Source: Candidatus Korarchaeum sp.
Lineage (GTDB): Archaea; Korarchaeota; Korarchaeia; Korarchaeales; Korarchaeaceae
Length of the DNA: 64,000 bases
Reading direction: 5' to 3'
Assembly: GCA_038888615.1 (NCBI GenBank)
Contig: JAWAID010000001.1
Coordinates: 186,001 to 250,000 of the forward strand
The notes below the pieces were generated by a model, which did not search any database, was not told the DNA's origin, and saw only the letters and a list, made by a program, of their open reading frames with translations. This document shows positions 53,304 to 61,802 of this stretch, piece after piece. The stretch's first letter is position 1. Each line of letters starts with the position of its first letter. Both the position numbers and the translations under genes were made by a program.

Positions 53304-54205
53304 TAAAACCCTCCTGTTAGGTTAATCGGACCCTCGGAAGTGACTAGCACCGTATCCTCGTACTGAACGACAAGTCTGCCTGATGCCTCCACGAGCGGTG
53401 GATAGGGTGTCAATGCCCCTTTCCTAGCTAAGCGTAGCAAGACGTCATTCACCCTCGCTCTCGTCTCATTGACGACCCATCTCTCGCAGAACGGAAGCTT
53501 ACTATAGCTCCTCTCTATTAGCTTCATTACCTTCCTCTCCTTCTCGTCCCTTACGCTCACCTTCTTCCTTAAGGAGAATATCAGGGGCTCTTCCAATGGT
53601 ACGACATAAGCCTTGGAGTCGGGTAGTGTTACGAAAGGTTCTATAGCGAAGATATCCCCCTCTCTTATCCTATAATTACCTCTGACTGGGACATTAGGAA
53701 CGTCCACACCAGCATGGAGCTTGTAAACCTCTATCTTGTGTCCAGTGAGGTTGCTTATCGGTTTGTAACCTGAGGACACTATGGTCTCGTATATGACTTC
53801 ACTTACCTCTATCAGCTTACTCCCGGGGAGGATCTTGCTGAGCGATCTCATCACGGCCTCCCTCGCGACATCGACCATCTCCTCATACCTATCATCGAGC
53901 GCGACCGTCCTAGCCGCATCCACTATCAAGCCGTTCCTGTGAGATCCCATATCAAGTTTCACAATTGAACCGCTCGTTACGGTGCCCTCATCACCGGGAA
54001 AGGGCGTATAATGGGCTGCCGTTTGATTTAAAGATATGTTAGTTGGAAAAGCCGGTTCGTAGCCTTCCTCCCTTATCTTGCTCTCTGACTCCTCAGCTAT
54101 GTCAATCAGCTTCGTTCCCTCCCTCACCTTAGTGAGTAGGCCCTCCAGTATGGAGGAGTGAACCTCGCCTAACCTTATCAGGATCTCCACTTCCTCCTCC
54201 CTCAA
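53303..54205 (-). CDS. map: Methionine aminopeptidase, type II
   Basis: This 300-residue enzyme removes N-terminal Met from new proteins. The five metal ligands are in place: VKLDMG and VDAART (two Asp, 11 apart), LTGHKIE (His), FAIEPFVTLP (Glu) and QYEDTVLVT (Glu); AAHYTPFPGDE and LHAGVDVPN hold the further active-site His. The insert between ligands is the type II helical domain. The TTG start at 54205 is the longest; GTG 54190 has GGGAGGAGG just ahead and could be the true start. Confidence 0.94.
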   Translation of the reverse strand: MREEEVEILIRLGEVHSSILEGLLTKVREGTKLIDIAEESESKIREEGYEPAFPTNISLNQTAAHYTPFPGDEGTVTSGSIVKLDMGSHRNGLIVDAARTVALDDRYEEMVDVAREAVMRSLSKILPGSKLIEVSEVIYETIVSSGYKPISNLTGHKIEVYKLHAGVDVPNVPVRGNYRIREGDIFAIEPFVTLPDSKAYVVPLEEPLIFSLRKKVSVRDEKERKVMKLIERSYSKLPFCERWVVNETRARVNDVLLRLARKGALTPYPPLVEASGRLVVQYEDTVLVTSEGPINLTGGF

Positions 54206-54235
54206 GTTCCCGACCTCAATAGGAATTCCGTTGAA

Positions 54236-54247
54236 AAGGATAAAAGG
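54236..54247. promoter_or_regulatory. TATA box of the yrdC-kae1-cmk operon
   Basis: AAGGATAAAAGG lies 23-34 bases ahead of ATG 54270, the right distance for a leaderless yrdC message. On the minus strand it reads CCTTTTATCC, 31-42 bases from the map start, and may serve that gene too. Confidence 0.45.
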
Positions 54248-54269
54248 GAGACTCAGTGTGGTTCACCGT

Positions 54270-54902
54270 ATGAGGAGAATCTACCTGAGAGAACGAAAGA
54301 AGGAGGAGTTCGTTCACGAGGTGATTGAAGTGCTGAGAGGAGGAGGCCTTATTATCTACCCTACAGATACGGTTTACGGTCTAGGGGCCGATGCTGAGAA
54401 AGAGGATGCTATAAGGAAGGTATATGAAGTGAAGGGAAGGCCGGAGGAGAAGAGACTCACCATAGCGGTGAGTGATATGGATATGGCTGAGAGGTACGCT
54501 ATAGTCGATGATATCGCCAGGGAACTCATGGGGAGGTTCTTGCCGGGGAAGGTCACCTTCATACTGAGGAAGACCCCAAGGGTCCCGCGCTTATTGAACC
54601 CCACGGCCATAGGGATCAGGATCCCGAACTTACCCATCGTGCTAGAGATAATAAGGGACTTCGGAAGGGCGATAACAGCTACTAGTGCTAACTTATCAGG
54701 GAGACCTCCTAAACTAGATCCGGATGAAGCTGCCAACGAGATCAGAGCTGATTTGCTTCTTGACTATGGTGTCCTACCGCAGAGCAAGCCATCAACTGTA
54801 GTCGATTTAACTAGGGGAGAGCCCGTACTAGTCAGGGAGGGGGATGTGCCATTCGAGATCATAGTGAGGGAGTACCGGAGGATAAGGAGGTCATCTCATT
54901 AG
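54270..54902 (+). CDS. yrdC: YrdC-type threonylcarbamoyl-AMP synthase (short form)
   Basis: This YrdC-domain protein of about 210 residues makes threonylcarbamoyl-AMP, the donor for t6A37 in ANN-decoding tRNAs. The blocks are GGLIIYPTDTVYGLG, GRPEEKRLTIAVSD, LPGKVTFILRK, AIGIRIPNLP and AITATSANLSGRPP. The C-terminal Sua5 domain is missing, as in E. coli YrdC. ATG 54270 fits the upstream TATA box; TTG 54231 is an alternative. Its stop overlaps the beginning of kae1, the next enzyme of the pathway. Confidence 0.92.
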   Translation: MRRIYLRERKKEEFVHEVIEVLRGGGLIIYPTDTVYGLGADAEKEDAIRKVYEVKGRPEEKRLTIAVSDMDMAERYAIVDDIARELMGRFLPGKVTFILRKTPRVPRLLNPTAIGIRIPNLPIVLEIIRDFGRAITATSANLSGRPPKLDPDEAANEIRADLLLDYGVLPQSKPSTVVDLTRGEPVLVREGDVPFEIIVREYRRIRRSSH

Positions 54903-55867
54903 GCATAGAGTCGACGGCCCACACATTCGGTGTGGGAATCGTTGATTCCAGAGGGAAGGTGCTCTCGAACAACTGGCGCACTTACTCCTCAGGGAGCGGA
55001 GGGATGAGGCCACATGACTTAGCTGAGCATCACTCGAGCATCGCATTAGAAGTATTAGAGGAAGCTCTATCATCAGCTGGAGTAACTCTTAAGGATATCT
55101 CAGTGATAGGGTATTCTAGAGGTCCTGGAATCGGGCAATCTCTTTTAGTTGGAGCTTTCATCGCCAGATCTCTCTCCTTAAAGCTCAATAAGCCGCTAAT
55201 CGGAGTGAACCACCCGATAGCTCACGTGGAGATAGGCAGGATGGTCACGGGTTCCAAGGACCCTGTGGTTCTCTACGTCTCCGGGGGGAACACGCAAGTG
55301 ATCTCTCACAACGGAAGGAGGTACGTTGTTCTTGGAGAGACCCTCGATATAGGGCTCGGTAATGCTCAGGATCGGCTGGGTAGGGAGTTAGGACTGCCCT
55401 TCCCACCCGGTCCCCTAATGGATTCCATCGAGGGAAACTGGATCGAGTTACCGTACACAGTGAAGGGGATGGATCTCTCCTTCAGTGGGTTACTCACAGA
55501 GGCGCTGAGGAAGCTAAGAGCAGGATTTAAGAAGGAGGATGTCATATGGAGCTTCATGGAAGTTGCTTTCTCGATGACCGTTGAGGTCGCTGAGAGGGCT
55601 CTAGCGCTCACCGGAAAGGATGATCTTTTGCTAGTCGGCGGGGTCGCCGCATCCCCTAGGTTCAGGGAGAAGGTGAGGAAGATGTGCGAGGAGAGAGGTG
55701 CCTCCTTGAAGGTACCACCGCCTGACCTAGCCAGGGATAACGGAGCCATGATAGCTTGGACAGCCCTCCTCTGCCACTTGCATAGGATAGTCCCACCTGA
55801 GGATCTCTCGAGGTCCCATATACTCCCCGAATGGAGGGTAGATGATTTGATCTGGCCGTTGATCTGA
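54893..55867 (+). CDS. kae1: KAE1/TsaD t6A synthesis protein with non-standard start
   Basis: This is the ASKHA-fold catalytic subunit of KEOPS, which transfers threonylcarbamoyl to tRNA A37. HPIAHVEIG carries the metal-binding His pair, and SRGPGIGQSLLVGAFIARSL, SGGNTQVISH, DIGLGNAQDRLGR, LLLVGGVAASPRF and ARDNGAMIAWT follow. The conserved N-terminus LGIESTAHTFGVG is encoded from 54899, but the open frame back to the stop at 54812 has no ATG, GTG, TTG or CTG. ATC 54893 gives the family-like spacing (324 residues) and follows GGAGG by only 2 bases; GTG 54932 would delete the first strand of the fold. The gene overlaps yrdC by 10 bases. Bud32 is not fused. Confidence 0.9.
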   Translation: MSLGIESTAHTFGVGIVDSRGKVLSNNWRTYSSGSGGMRPHDLAEHHSSIALEVLEEALSSAGVTLKDISVIGYSRGPGIGQSLLVGAFIARSLSLKLNKPLIGVNHPIAHVEIGRMVTGSKDPVVLYVSGGNTQVISHNGRRYVVLGETLDIGLGNAQDRLGRELGLPFPPGPLMDSIEGNWIELPYTVKGMDLSFSGLLTEALRKLRAGFKKEDVIWSFMEVAFSMTVEVAERALALTGKDDLLLVGGVAASPRFREKVRKMCEERGASLKVPPPDLARDNGAMIAWTALLCHLHRIVPPEDLSRSHILPEWRVDDLIWPLI

Positions 55868-55879
55868 GCGGGTGTCCTC

Positions 55880-56461
55880 ATGAGGGGTAAGAGGTTTAGT
55901 GTATGTCTCTCAGGATTAACCGGAAGCGGGAAGAGCACGCTAGCCAAGAGGCTAGCTGAGAAGTACGGGTTAGAGAGAGTATCGGGAGGAGAGATGCTTA
56001 AGGAGATTCTCGCTGGAAGAGAGAGCTTAAAGGATCAGGGGTGGTGGGAGAGAGATCAAGCTCATGAAGCATTAGAACGCAGATTGGAGGATCCTAGGTA
56101 TGATCTAGAGGTGGATAGGAGGCTAATGGAACTAGCAAGGGAGGGAGGATACGTCCTGGATTCTTGGACTATCGCTTACTTACTAGATTGTGACTCCTGT
56201 ATAAAGATATTCCTCAAAGCGGATTTCGAAGTGAGAGCTTCTAGAGTAGCTAATAGGGACAAGATAAGCATAGAAGAAGCTAAGAATAAGATAAAGATCA
56301 AGGAGGAGAGGACTTATGAGATATACAAGAGGCTCTACGGTTTCGAGTTAGGTAAGGACCTCACACCCTTTCACTTAGTGGTGGATACAACTAAAATGAG
56401 TTCTGAGGAAGTATTTTACCTAATAAGCACTTATATAGATATATTACTGAGTAAAACTTAA
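55880..56461 (+). CDS. cmk: Cytidylate kinase, archaeal type
   Basis: This 193-residue P-loop kinase phosphorylates CMP/dCMP. The N-terminal VCLSGLTGSGKSTLAKRLAE is Walker A, VSGGEMLKEIL the nucleotide-monophosphate site, and YVLDSWTIAYLL and VANRDKISIEEAKNKI the lid region with catalytic Arg. It follows kae1 by 12 bases with GGGTG ahead of ATG. A 121-base AT-rich gap with T runs (56506-56513) after the stop probably terminates the operon. Confidence 0.88.
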   Translation: MRGKRFSVCLSGLTGSGKSTLAKRLAEKYGLERVSGGEMLKEILAGRESLKDQGWWERDQAHEALERRLEDPRYDLEVDRRLMELAREGGYVLDSWTIAYLLDCDSCIKIFLKADFEVRASRVANRDKISIEEAKNKIKIKEERTYEIYKRLYGFELGKDLTPFHLVVDTTKMSSEEVFYLISTYIDILLSKT

Positions 56462-56582
56462 GAAAAAGTATTATTTTATATTAAATATCCGGGGATTTAT
56501 AAGTTATTTTTTTACATCTGGTCCTGAGGGGCAGTTGAAACTTAAAATAGAGTTCCTGCACTATTGAATCGAAGGTAGGTTG

Positions 56583-57470
56583 ATGACAGGACTGCAGAAG
56601 GAAGTTGAGGAGATAAGAAGACGCTTCAAGATAGTCGGAAGGAGAGAAGAGCTGCTGAAGATGTTAATAGCTGTGAGAAGCTCTAAGCACATTTTGTTAG
56701 AAGGACCCGTCGGTGTAGGTAAGACTCTGCTCGCGAGGGCCCTCGCTGAGTATCTATGCAGGGATTTCGTGAGAGTCGATGGGGATGAGAGGTTGGATGA
56801 GAACAAGCTCCTAGGACATTGGGATCCACCGACGGTCCTCAGGATGGGGTACGTTGAGGAGGCGTTCATCCCAGGACCTCTCACTAAAGCCGCGTTGTCA
56901 GGTTCCATCCTCTTCATAAACGAATTGAACAGGCTTCCTGAATCCGCTCAGAATGCATTGCTACCAGCTATGGACGAGGGTATAATACAGATCCCGCACC
57001 TCGGTACGCTGAGGGCTAAGGAGGGATTCCTTATAATAGCCACGCAGAACCCAGAGGAGGACATCGGAGTTTACAGGCTGTCAGAAGCATTAAAGGACAG
57101 GTTCGTCCTGGTGAAGCTCGGATATCCGAGTAGAGAGGAGGAGATCGAGATAGTCAAAACGCATGTCCCCGAGGCAGATGATAAGATCGCTGAGGTGAGT
57201 GTCGATATAGTCAGGAAGACCAGAGAACACCCGCACATAGTGAGAGGATGCTCCATCCGGTCCTCAATAGACTTAGCCAAGATAACTAGTTTGATTGACG
57301 GTGGGGATGAGAAGTGGTACACTTCAGCGTTGATGACACTACCTCAGAGGATCGAGACAAGCGACTCCAGTATCGATAAGGAGAGCCTCGTAAGAGAACT
57401 CGTCAGATCCGTTCTAAACGGACTTAAGCTGGGTTTTCCTACCCAGAGGGACCTTCAAAGGTCCCGATGA
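56583..57470 (+). CDS. MoxR-type AAA ATPase
   Basis: This protein of about 295 residues belongs to the MoxR AAA+ family, chaperone-like ATPases that act on a VWA-domain partner. GPVGVGKTLLARALAE is Walker A. Walker B reads ILFINELNR, with Asn for the usual Asp, and is followed by MDEG, IIATQNPEE (sensor 1), LKDRFVLVKL (Arg finger) and RGCSIRSSIDLAK (sensor 2 area). ATG 56583 or TTG 56580 starts it; CTTAAAATAG at 56541-56550 is a possible TATA box. It overlaps the VWA gene by 4 bases. Confidence 0.85.
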   Translation: MTGLQKEVEEIRRRFKIVGRREELLKMLIAVRSSKHILLEGPVGVGKTLLARALAEYLCRDFVRVDGDERLDENKLLGHWDPPTVLRMGYVEEAFIPGPLTKAALSGSILFINELNRLPESAQNALLPAMDEGIIQIPHLGTLRAKEGFLIIATQNPEEDIGVYRLSEALKDRFVLVKLGYPSREEEIEIVKTHVPEADDKIAEVSVDIVRKTREHPHIVRGCSIRSSIDLAKITSLIDGGDEKWYTSALMTLPQRIETSDSSIDKESLVRELVRSVLNGLKLGFPTQRDLQRSR

Positions 57471-58456
57471 CTCTCAAATTCAATAATTTGAGTTTTCAAA
57501 TACAGAGAGATTTTCAGAGCTTGGATTTCGAGAAGATGAGAAAGCTAGCTAATTATTACTTAGTAGAGGGCGATTTGAAGGGTCTCTTAAACCTATCAAA
57601 TTACAGTCAAATATTGGTAGCTGAGTCCATCTCCGAAGGCGGACTCTCGGAGAAAGCGTTGATCTCGATGGAGAGGGATCCTGAGACGGCTGTGAGGCTT
57701 TACAGGCAGATCAGGTGGAGGCTGAACGAGAGATCAAGGGAGTTATTCAGGAGGCTAGTGTCCAAGGTCGTGATAAAGATCTCCTCAGGGGATATTAAGG
57801 GTCTCCCAACGGATTCCAAGGACTACTCACTACCATACTCACCGGGTATGGAATTCGATCTCGAGAGGACTATCGAGAAGATTGTCGAGGGTTGCAAGAA
57901 GGTCGAGGAAGTTAGTTATGGGGATATAGTCGCTTCAACGAGGGGTAAAAGGAAAAAGTCTATAATAATCATCCTGGACTCGAGCGGTTCTATGACTGGC
58001 AAGAAGATCCTCGTAGCTATGATTATTGCTGCTATAGCCTCGCATAAGCTGAGAGGAGGGAAGTATGGTGTCGTCGGGTTCAACAGTAGCGCTTTCGTTA
58101 TAAAGTCCCCCACGGATAGCAAAGGCTCACTGAGGGTAGTCGAGGAGATCCTAGATCTAGTACCCCTAGGGTACACGAATATATCAGAGGGTCTTAAGAA
58201 GGGGTTGGAACTATCCTACCGCTTGAGGAACACGGAGTTCCTACTCATAACGGATGGTGAGTACAATACTGGGGAGGATCCGAGGAACGTGGCCGGTAGG
58301 TTCAAGAACCTCAACGTGATCTATACTTCCGGGAAGATGAATTCAAAGGGATTCACTCTTTGCAGGAGTATAGCTAAACTTGGAGGAGGTAATTGCTTCG
58401 TTGTAAGCGATTTCAGAGAGATACCCAGCGTAATGAGGAAGATATTTAATAATTAA
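57467..58456 (+). CDS. VWA-domain protein, MoxR partner
   Basis: This 329-residue protein has an all-helical N-terminal half and a von Willebrand A domain from about residue 165. The metal-ion-dependent adhesion site is complete: IIILDSSGSMTG (DXSXS), GYTNISEGLKKG (Thr) and LLITDGEYN (Asp). No signal peptide or membrane segment is seen, so it acts in the cytoplasm. Start overlap with the MoxR gene (ATGA) shows coupled expression; such pairs often remodel or insert a cofactor into a third protein, but no client gene is adjacent. Confidence 0.85.
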   Translation: MTLKFNNLSFQIQRDFQSLDFEKMRKLANYYLVEGDLKGLLNLSNYSQILVAESISEGGLSEKALISMERDPETAVRLYRQIRWRLNERSRELFRRLVSKVVIKISSGDIKGLPTDSKDYSLPYSPGMEFDLERTIEKIVEGCKKVEEVSYGDIVASTRGKRKKSIIIILDSSGSMTGKKILVAMIIAAIASHKLRGGKYGVVGFNSSAFVIKSPTDSKGSLRVVEEILDLVPLGYTNISEGLKKGLELSYRLRNTEFLLITDGEYNTGEDPRNVAGRFKNLNVIYTSGKMNSKGFTLCRSIAKLGGGNCFVVSDFREIPSVMRKIFNN

Positions 58457-58710
58457 TCGAAGTTGCCGTAGCAAGGAGGGAATCCCAGGGGTGAACTGAA
58501 TCAGGGTTTATCCGGATGAGGGAATGTGAACCCCTTAATGTTTCGGGGTTGCATTGGGGTCCTCTCAATTCAATAAGGTTGTATGTCCAAAAATAAGCAT
58601 CTAATGGTGTAGTTTTAATAAGGATATCTTGGGAATCTCGTTAAAGTTATGATACTTCTCTTGATTTTCAGATGTACTATCGAATCCCGATATGCAGGGC
58701 CATGCGAACA
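58457..58710. other. Intergenic region before tRNA-Leu
   Basis: I found no ORF here. AACCCC (58529-58534) and GGGGTT (58545-58550) form a 6-bp hairpin with a 10-base loop, which could terminate the MoxR-VWA transcript. The right half is AT-rich, and TTAAATATT near 58713-58721, just past this block, is the likely tRNA-Leu TATA box. The left part contains short G-rich runs of unknown purpose. Confidence 0.35.
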
Positions 58711-58742
58711 ATTAAATATTGATTTCAACCAAGTAAGGACCG

Positions 58743-58827
58743 GCGGGGGTGGCCGAGAGGTCCAAGGCGCCAGCCTTAGGAGCTGGTGGGCATTAGGCTC
58801 GCGTGGGTTCAAATCCCACCCCCCGCA
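58743..58827 (+). tRNA. tRNA-Leu (anticodon UAG)
   Basis: This 85-base class II tRNA includes discriminator A. The acceptor stem is GCGGGGG/CCCCCGC, the anticodon stem-loop CCAGC-CTTAGGA-GCTGG with anticodon TAG, the variable arm contains GGGC-ATTAG-GCTC, and the T arm is GTGGG-TTCAAAT-CCCAC. CCA is not encoded and no intron is present. A TATA-like TTAAATATT is 22-30 bases upstream. The next gene, on the other strand, ends one base after it. Confidence 0.95.
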
Positions 58828-58828
58828 T

Positions 58829-59935
58829 CTAGCTTGATGAACCCTCCATAACCCTAGAGACAGCTGGATTTAGCTCCACTATCTTCGTCTTCCCTTGAGA
58901 CACCCTTCTCACGAACTTCATGGAGTCTAGCCTCTTCAGCACCCTTGAGACCTTGCTCTTAGAGAACCCGGTCAGTTCTGGTAGGTCTTTCTGCTCAATT
59001 CTACCGTTGTTTCTGTAGATTACTTCCAAAACGCTCCTCTCATCCTTATCCAACTTCTCTAAAGCCTCCCCTATCCTAGAGAGAGTCTCCTCATCTACCT
59101 CATCGCTATCAGGTAGAGTTGTAGGGACTCTCCTGTATCTGAGCTTCCTCACGATCGTGGTGGCGAGCACTGTTATGCCTGCTGTGAGGGCATTAGAGAT
59201 CAGGAGGAGGAAGATAAAGGATGTCGAAAATGTTTGTTGAGAAGGTGTTCCGGTTCTGATGGACTGCTCTGCTAGCTGGCTCATGATCTTGAATTCCAGG
59301 ACAAAATCCCAACCACCCCCCCTAGGGCTGGGGAATGGGAACCAGATGGCAGTTAGTCTCTCCGATAGTGGATCCATGCCCAGAGTACCTTCCTGACCTA
59401 TCTTCGTGACCCCAGCACCTCTAGGTAGAATCACCTCCATCATCGACTTGTTGTAATCTAGAGTGAGGTTAGGTTTGTAGAACCTGTAAGCGAACCTGTA
59501 GCTATCATCGAATTTAGCTAAAGCTGTAGTGGGTGTTAGCATGAAGCTGAAGGATATGTTCTTCGTCTCTCCCGGCTTAAGAGCATCTTTGAAGCCAACT
59601 ACTAAGACGTCACTGAAGGATTGTGTGCTTGTCTTTTGAACGTACACCTCTTGAGACAGGGACTTAAAGCTTGAGACACCCTTCGCTGGGTTCTCCACGG
59701 ATATCCCTATAGGTACCACTGGGAACATAACTGCCTTTAAAGCTCCCGTAGCATTCTTTGGGATTTTGAGCTCTGCGATCACGGTTATCCTTACGGAGGA
59801 GTTCTCGAAAAGTTCCGCTATTACCCCCATCCTTGTTATACTGGCTTCCTGCGGGGGATCAGCGTAGACCTCAAGTAAGCTTAACGTGGTGAGCAGAAGT
59901 ACAATGAATAATATGACCTTTGCTGTCCGTTGCAT
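58829..59935 (-). CDS. Membrane-tethered winged-helix transcription regulator
   Basis: This 368-residue protein couples an outside domain to a DNA-binding domain. A signal peptide (ILFIVLLLTTLSLLEVYA) precedes about 215 residues of beta-rich extracytoplasmic sequence with N-glycosylation sequons. One membrane helix at about 243-268 follows, then about 100 cytoplasmic residues forming a winged helix (VLEVIYRNNGRIEQKDLPEL, FSKSKVSRVLKRLDSM, FVRRVSQGKTKIVEL). Such proteins can act as one-component sensors in archaea. The target is unknown; there is no neighbouring surface gene. Stop is one base past the tRNA-Leu gene. Confidence 0.75.
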   Translation of the reverse strand: MQRTAKVILFIVLLLTTLSLLEVYADPPQEASITRMGVIAELFENSSVRITVIAELKIPKNATGALKAVMFPVVPIGISVENPAKGVSSFKSLSQEVYVQKTSTQSFSDVLVVGFKDALKPGETKNISFSFMLTPTTALAKFDDSYRFAYRFYKPNLTLDYNKSMMEVILPRGAGVTKIGQEGTLGMDPLSERLTAIWFPFPSPRGGGWDFVLEFKIMSQLAEQSIRTGTPSQQTFSTSFIFLLLISNALTAGITVLATTIVRKLRYRRVPTTLPDSDEVDEETLSRIGEALEKLDKDERSVLEVIYRNNGRIEQKDLPELTGFSKSKVSRVLKRLDSMKFVRRVSQGKTKIVELNPAVSRVMEGSSS

Positions 59936-60007
59936 AAACTCCCTCCTTTTCCGAAATTGAGGGATAGCTAGATAAATAACTTTATTAATGTATCTCGGCT
60001 ACGGTCG

Positions 60008-60439
60008 ATGGGTCCTAGATTGAAAGCCAATGAGCTCCTCCTCAGCTTGATCGAGTGGGTGAGTGAGGTGAACAGTAGGACCTCCTCGGATCTAGTTGAG
60101 GTAGTGGTAGAGGGTCCGAGGGACGAGAGGGCGCTCAAGCTCCTGGGGGTTAAGGCCAGCTTCACGCACGTGAGAGACCTCATGATGGAGATAAGGGATG
60201 AAGGAGGGAGTAAAATTAGGGGGAAGTCTTTTATAATAATGACAGATTTTGATAAAGAAGGCATTAATATCTACGATAAGTTAAAAAGCATTATAACTGA
60301 GTGCGGGGGAAGCGTAGATGATAGACCTAGAGTTGAGTATCGGAGGAGGGGTCTCCCACCCCTCATAGAGGAACTCGAGGGGTTCTTAAAGAGGAGGTTT
60401 CCGGATTGGGACATGATCGTAGGCTCTCACTTAGAGTGA
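60008..60439 (+). CDS. TOPRIM-domain protein (UPF0292 type)
   Basis: This 143-residue protein is a stand-alone TOPRIM domain related to RNase M5/DnaG-like small archaeal proteins. VEVVVEGPRDERALKLLG holds the conserved Glu, and FIIMTDFDKEGINIYDKL the DXD pair. The function in archaea is unknown but TOPRIM folds act in nucleic acid cleavage or synthesis. It is coupled to the next gene by a GTGA overlap. Confidence 0.85.
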   Translation: MGPRLKANELLLSLIEWVSEVNSRTSSDLVEVVVEGPRDERALKLLGVKASFTHVRDLMMEIRDEGGSKIRGKSFIIMTDFDKEGINIYDKLKSIITECGGSVDDRPRVEYRRRGLPPLIEELEGFLKRRFPDWDMIVGSHLE

Positions 60440-60897
60440 CCTTAGAAGCCGAGGTCTACCCTACCGAGGATGAGAGGAAGGTGATACAAGCGATGAAGTC
60501 GATAGTACCCTTCAATGAGGAGATAGATGAGGTGGAAGTAGTTCATGAGGGACTCATTAAAGTGATCAGAGTAAGGAAGGAGGGTTACGATTCCTTATCT
60601 AAATTGAGGAATTCTCTTAGGAGTAACAGAATATTAGATACTGCGAGAAGCTTACTCCTTTCAAAAAAGGGAACTATTAAGCCTCTGAGGTTTCATAAAC
60701 AAGCTGCTATGGTGGGAAGAGTCAATTTGGTTGATGATGAGGAGTTCTCCCCCCTAGGCGTTATAGTGCTGAGGATAGATTACGAGGGAGATCCCACGGT
60801 CCTAGCCGATTGGCTAGCACCTAGGACAGAGAGGGGTAGACCTGTGTGCGAAGTCACTTTGCAGGAGCTCCTCTACGGTAGAAGAGACGAGTCCTAG
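60436..60897 (+). CDS. UPF0201 family protein
   Basis: This protein of about 153 residues is from the archaeal UPF0201 family (COG1931), of unknown function and possibly RNA-related. VYPTEDERKVIQAMKSI, ILDTARSLLLS, FHKQAAMVGRVNLVDDE and DWLAPRTERGRPV match the family throughout. GTG 60436, overlapping the TOPRIM stop, is preferred to ATG 60406, which lies further inside that gene. The tail overlaps the convergent RNase Z gene by 4 bases. Confidence 0.82.
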   Translation: MTLEAEVYPTEDERKVIQAMKSIVPFNEEIDEVEVVHEGLIKVIRVRKEGYDSLSKLRNSLRSNRILDTARSLLLSKKGTIKPLRFHKQAAMVGRVNLVDDEEFSPLGVIVLRIDYEGDPTVLADWLAPRTERGRPVCEVTLQELLYGRRDES

Positions 60898-61802
60898 ATA
60901 TCTATCGTCGAGAAATCCCTCGCTATAATCACATCGCCTCCGTAAACTCTAGATGCCTCCTCTTGGAACTTCAGTAAATCCTCATCGGAGTACCTAGCGC
61001 TGAAGTGCGTTAGAACAAGCTTCTTAACACCCGATGCCTCGGCGACCTCACCGGCCTCTAGCGCAGTACTGTGTCCCGTGGACACAGCTCTCTCCTTGAG
61101 CTCATCTAAGTAGGTAGCTTCGTGTATCAGTAGATCGGCTTCCCTAGAAGCTTCTATAACGGATTTAGTCGGTCTAGTGTCTGAGGAGTAAACCACCACA
61201 GGACCCCTCCTAGGGGGTCCCATGACATCGCTAGGGCTCACGAGCCTACCGTCGGGTAATTTTACCGTGAAACCCCTCTGTAGGAATCCTCTCATGAAGA
61301 TCGGAACCCCAAGCTCATCGGCTTTCTTCGGATCGAACTCCCCGGGTCTATCCTTCTCCCTCAGTTTAACACCATAGGTCTCGAAGTCATTGTGATCGAC
61401 CTTGAAGAACTCCAGCCTGAATTTCCCAAACTCTATCTCCTTACCTACCTCTATCTCAGAGAAGATCACCCTAAACTGTGGTTTAGATCCCGTTCTCTCT
61501 AAGATCGAGCTAAGGAGGGGCTCGAGTCCTTTAGGCCCTATCACATTGAGCTCGGAGCTCCTCCTGAGTATGCCCAGCGTTTGTATTAGGGGGAACAGAC
61601 CGAAGAAGTGATCCCCATGTAGGTGCGTGATCACGATCTTATTTATGTTCATGATGCTCTCTCTTCCTCTTATCATCTGTCTCTGTGTTCCCTCACCACA
61701 ATCCAGCAATATGGAATCTCCTGCTGTCTTCACTAGAATAGCAGGCAACCCCCTATCATTCGTGGGAACCGCTGAGCTCGTCCCTAGGAACTTTACCCTC
61801 AC
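60894..61802 (-). CDS. rnz: Ribonuclease Z (tRNA 3'-endonuclease)
   Basis: This metallo-beta-lactamase-fold nuclease of about 302 residues trims tRNA 3' trailers; both tRNAs here lack encoded CCA, so its action is needed. RVKFLGTSSAVPTNDRG opens the protein, ITHLHGDHFFGLFP is the zinc-binding HXHXDH, and VYSSDTRPT, LIHEATY and STGHSTALEAGEVA supply the other ligands. GTG 61802 is preferred to the longer frame reaching 62003, because a TATA-like TTTTAACC lies about 26 bases upstream and the family begins here. Confidence 0.93.
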   Translation of the reverse strand: MRVKFLGTSSAVPTNDRGLPAILVKTAGDSILLDCGEGTQRQMIRGRESIMNINKIVITHLHGDHFFGLFPLIQTLGILRRSSELNVIGPKGLEPLLSSILERTGSKPQFRVIFSEIEVGKEIEFGKFRLEFFKVDHNDFETYGVKLREKDRPGEFDPKKADELGVPIFMRGFLQRGFTVKLPDGRLVSPSDVMGPPRRGPVVVYSSDTRPTKSVIEASREADLLIHEATYLDELKERAVSTGHSTALEAGEVAEASGVKKLVLTHFSARYSDEDLLKFQEEASRVYGGDVIIARDFSTIDI

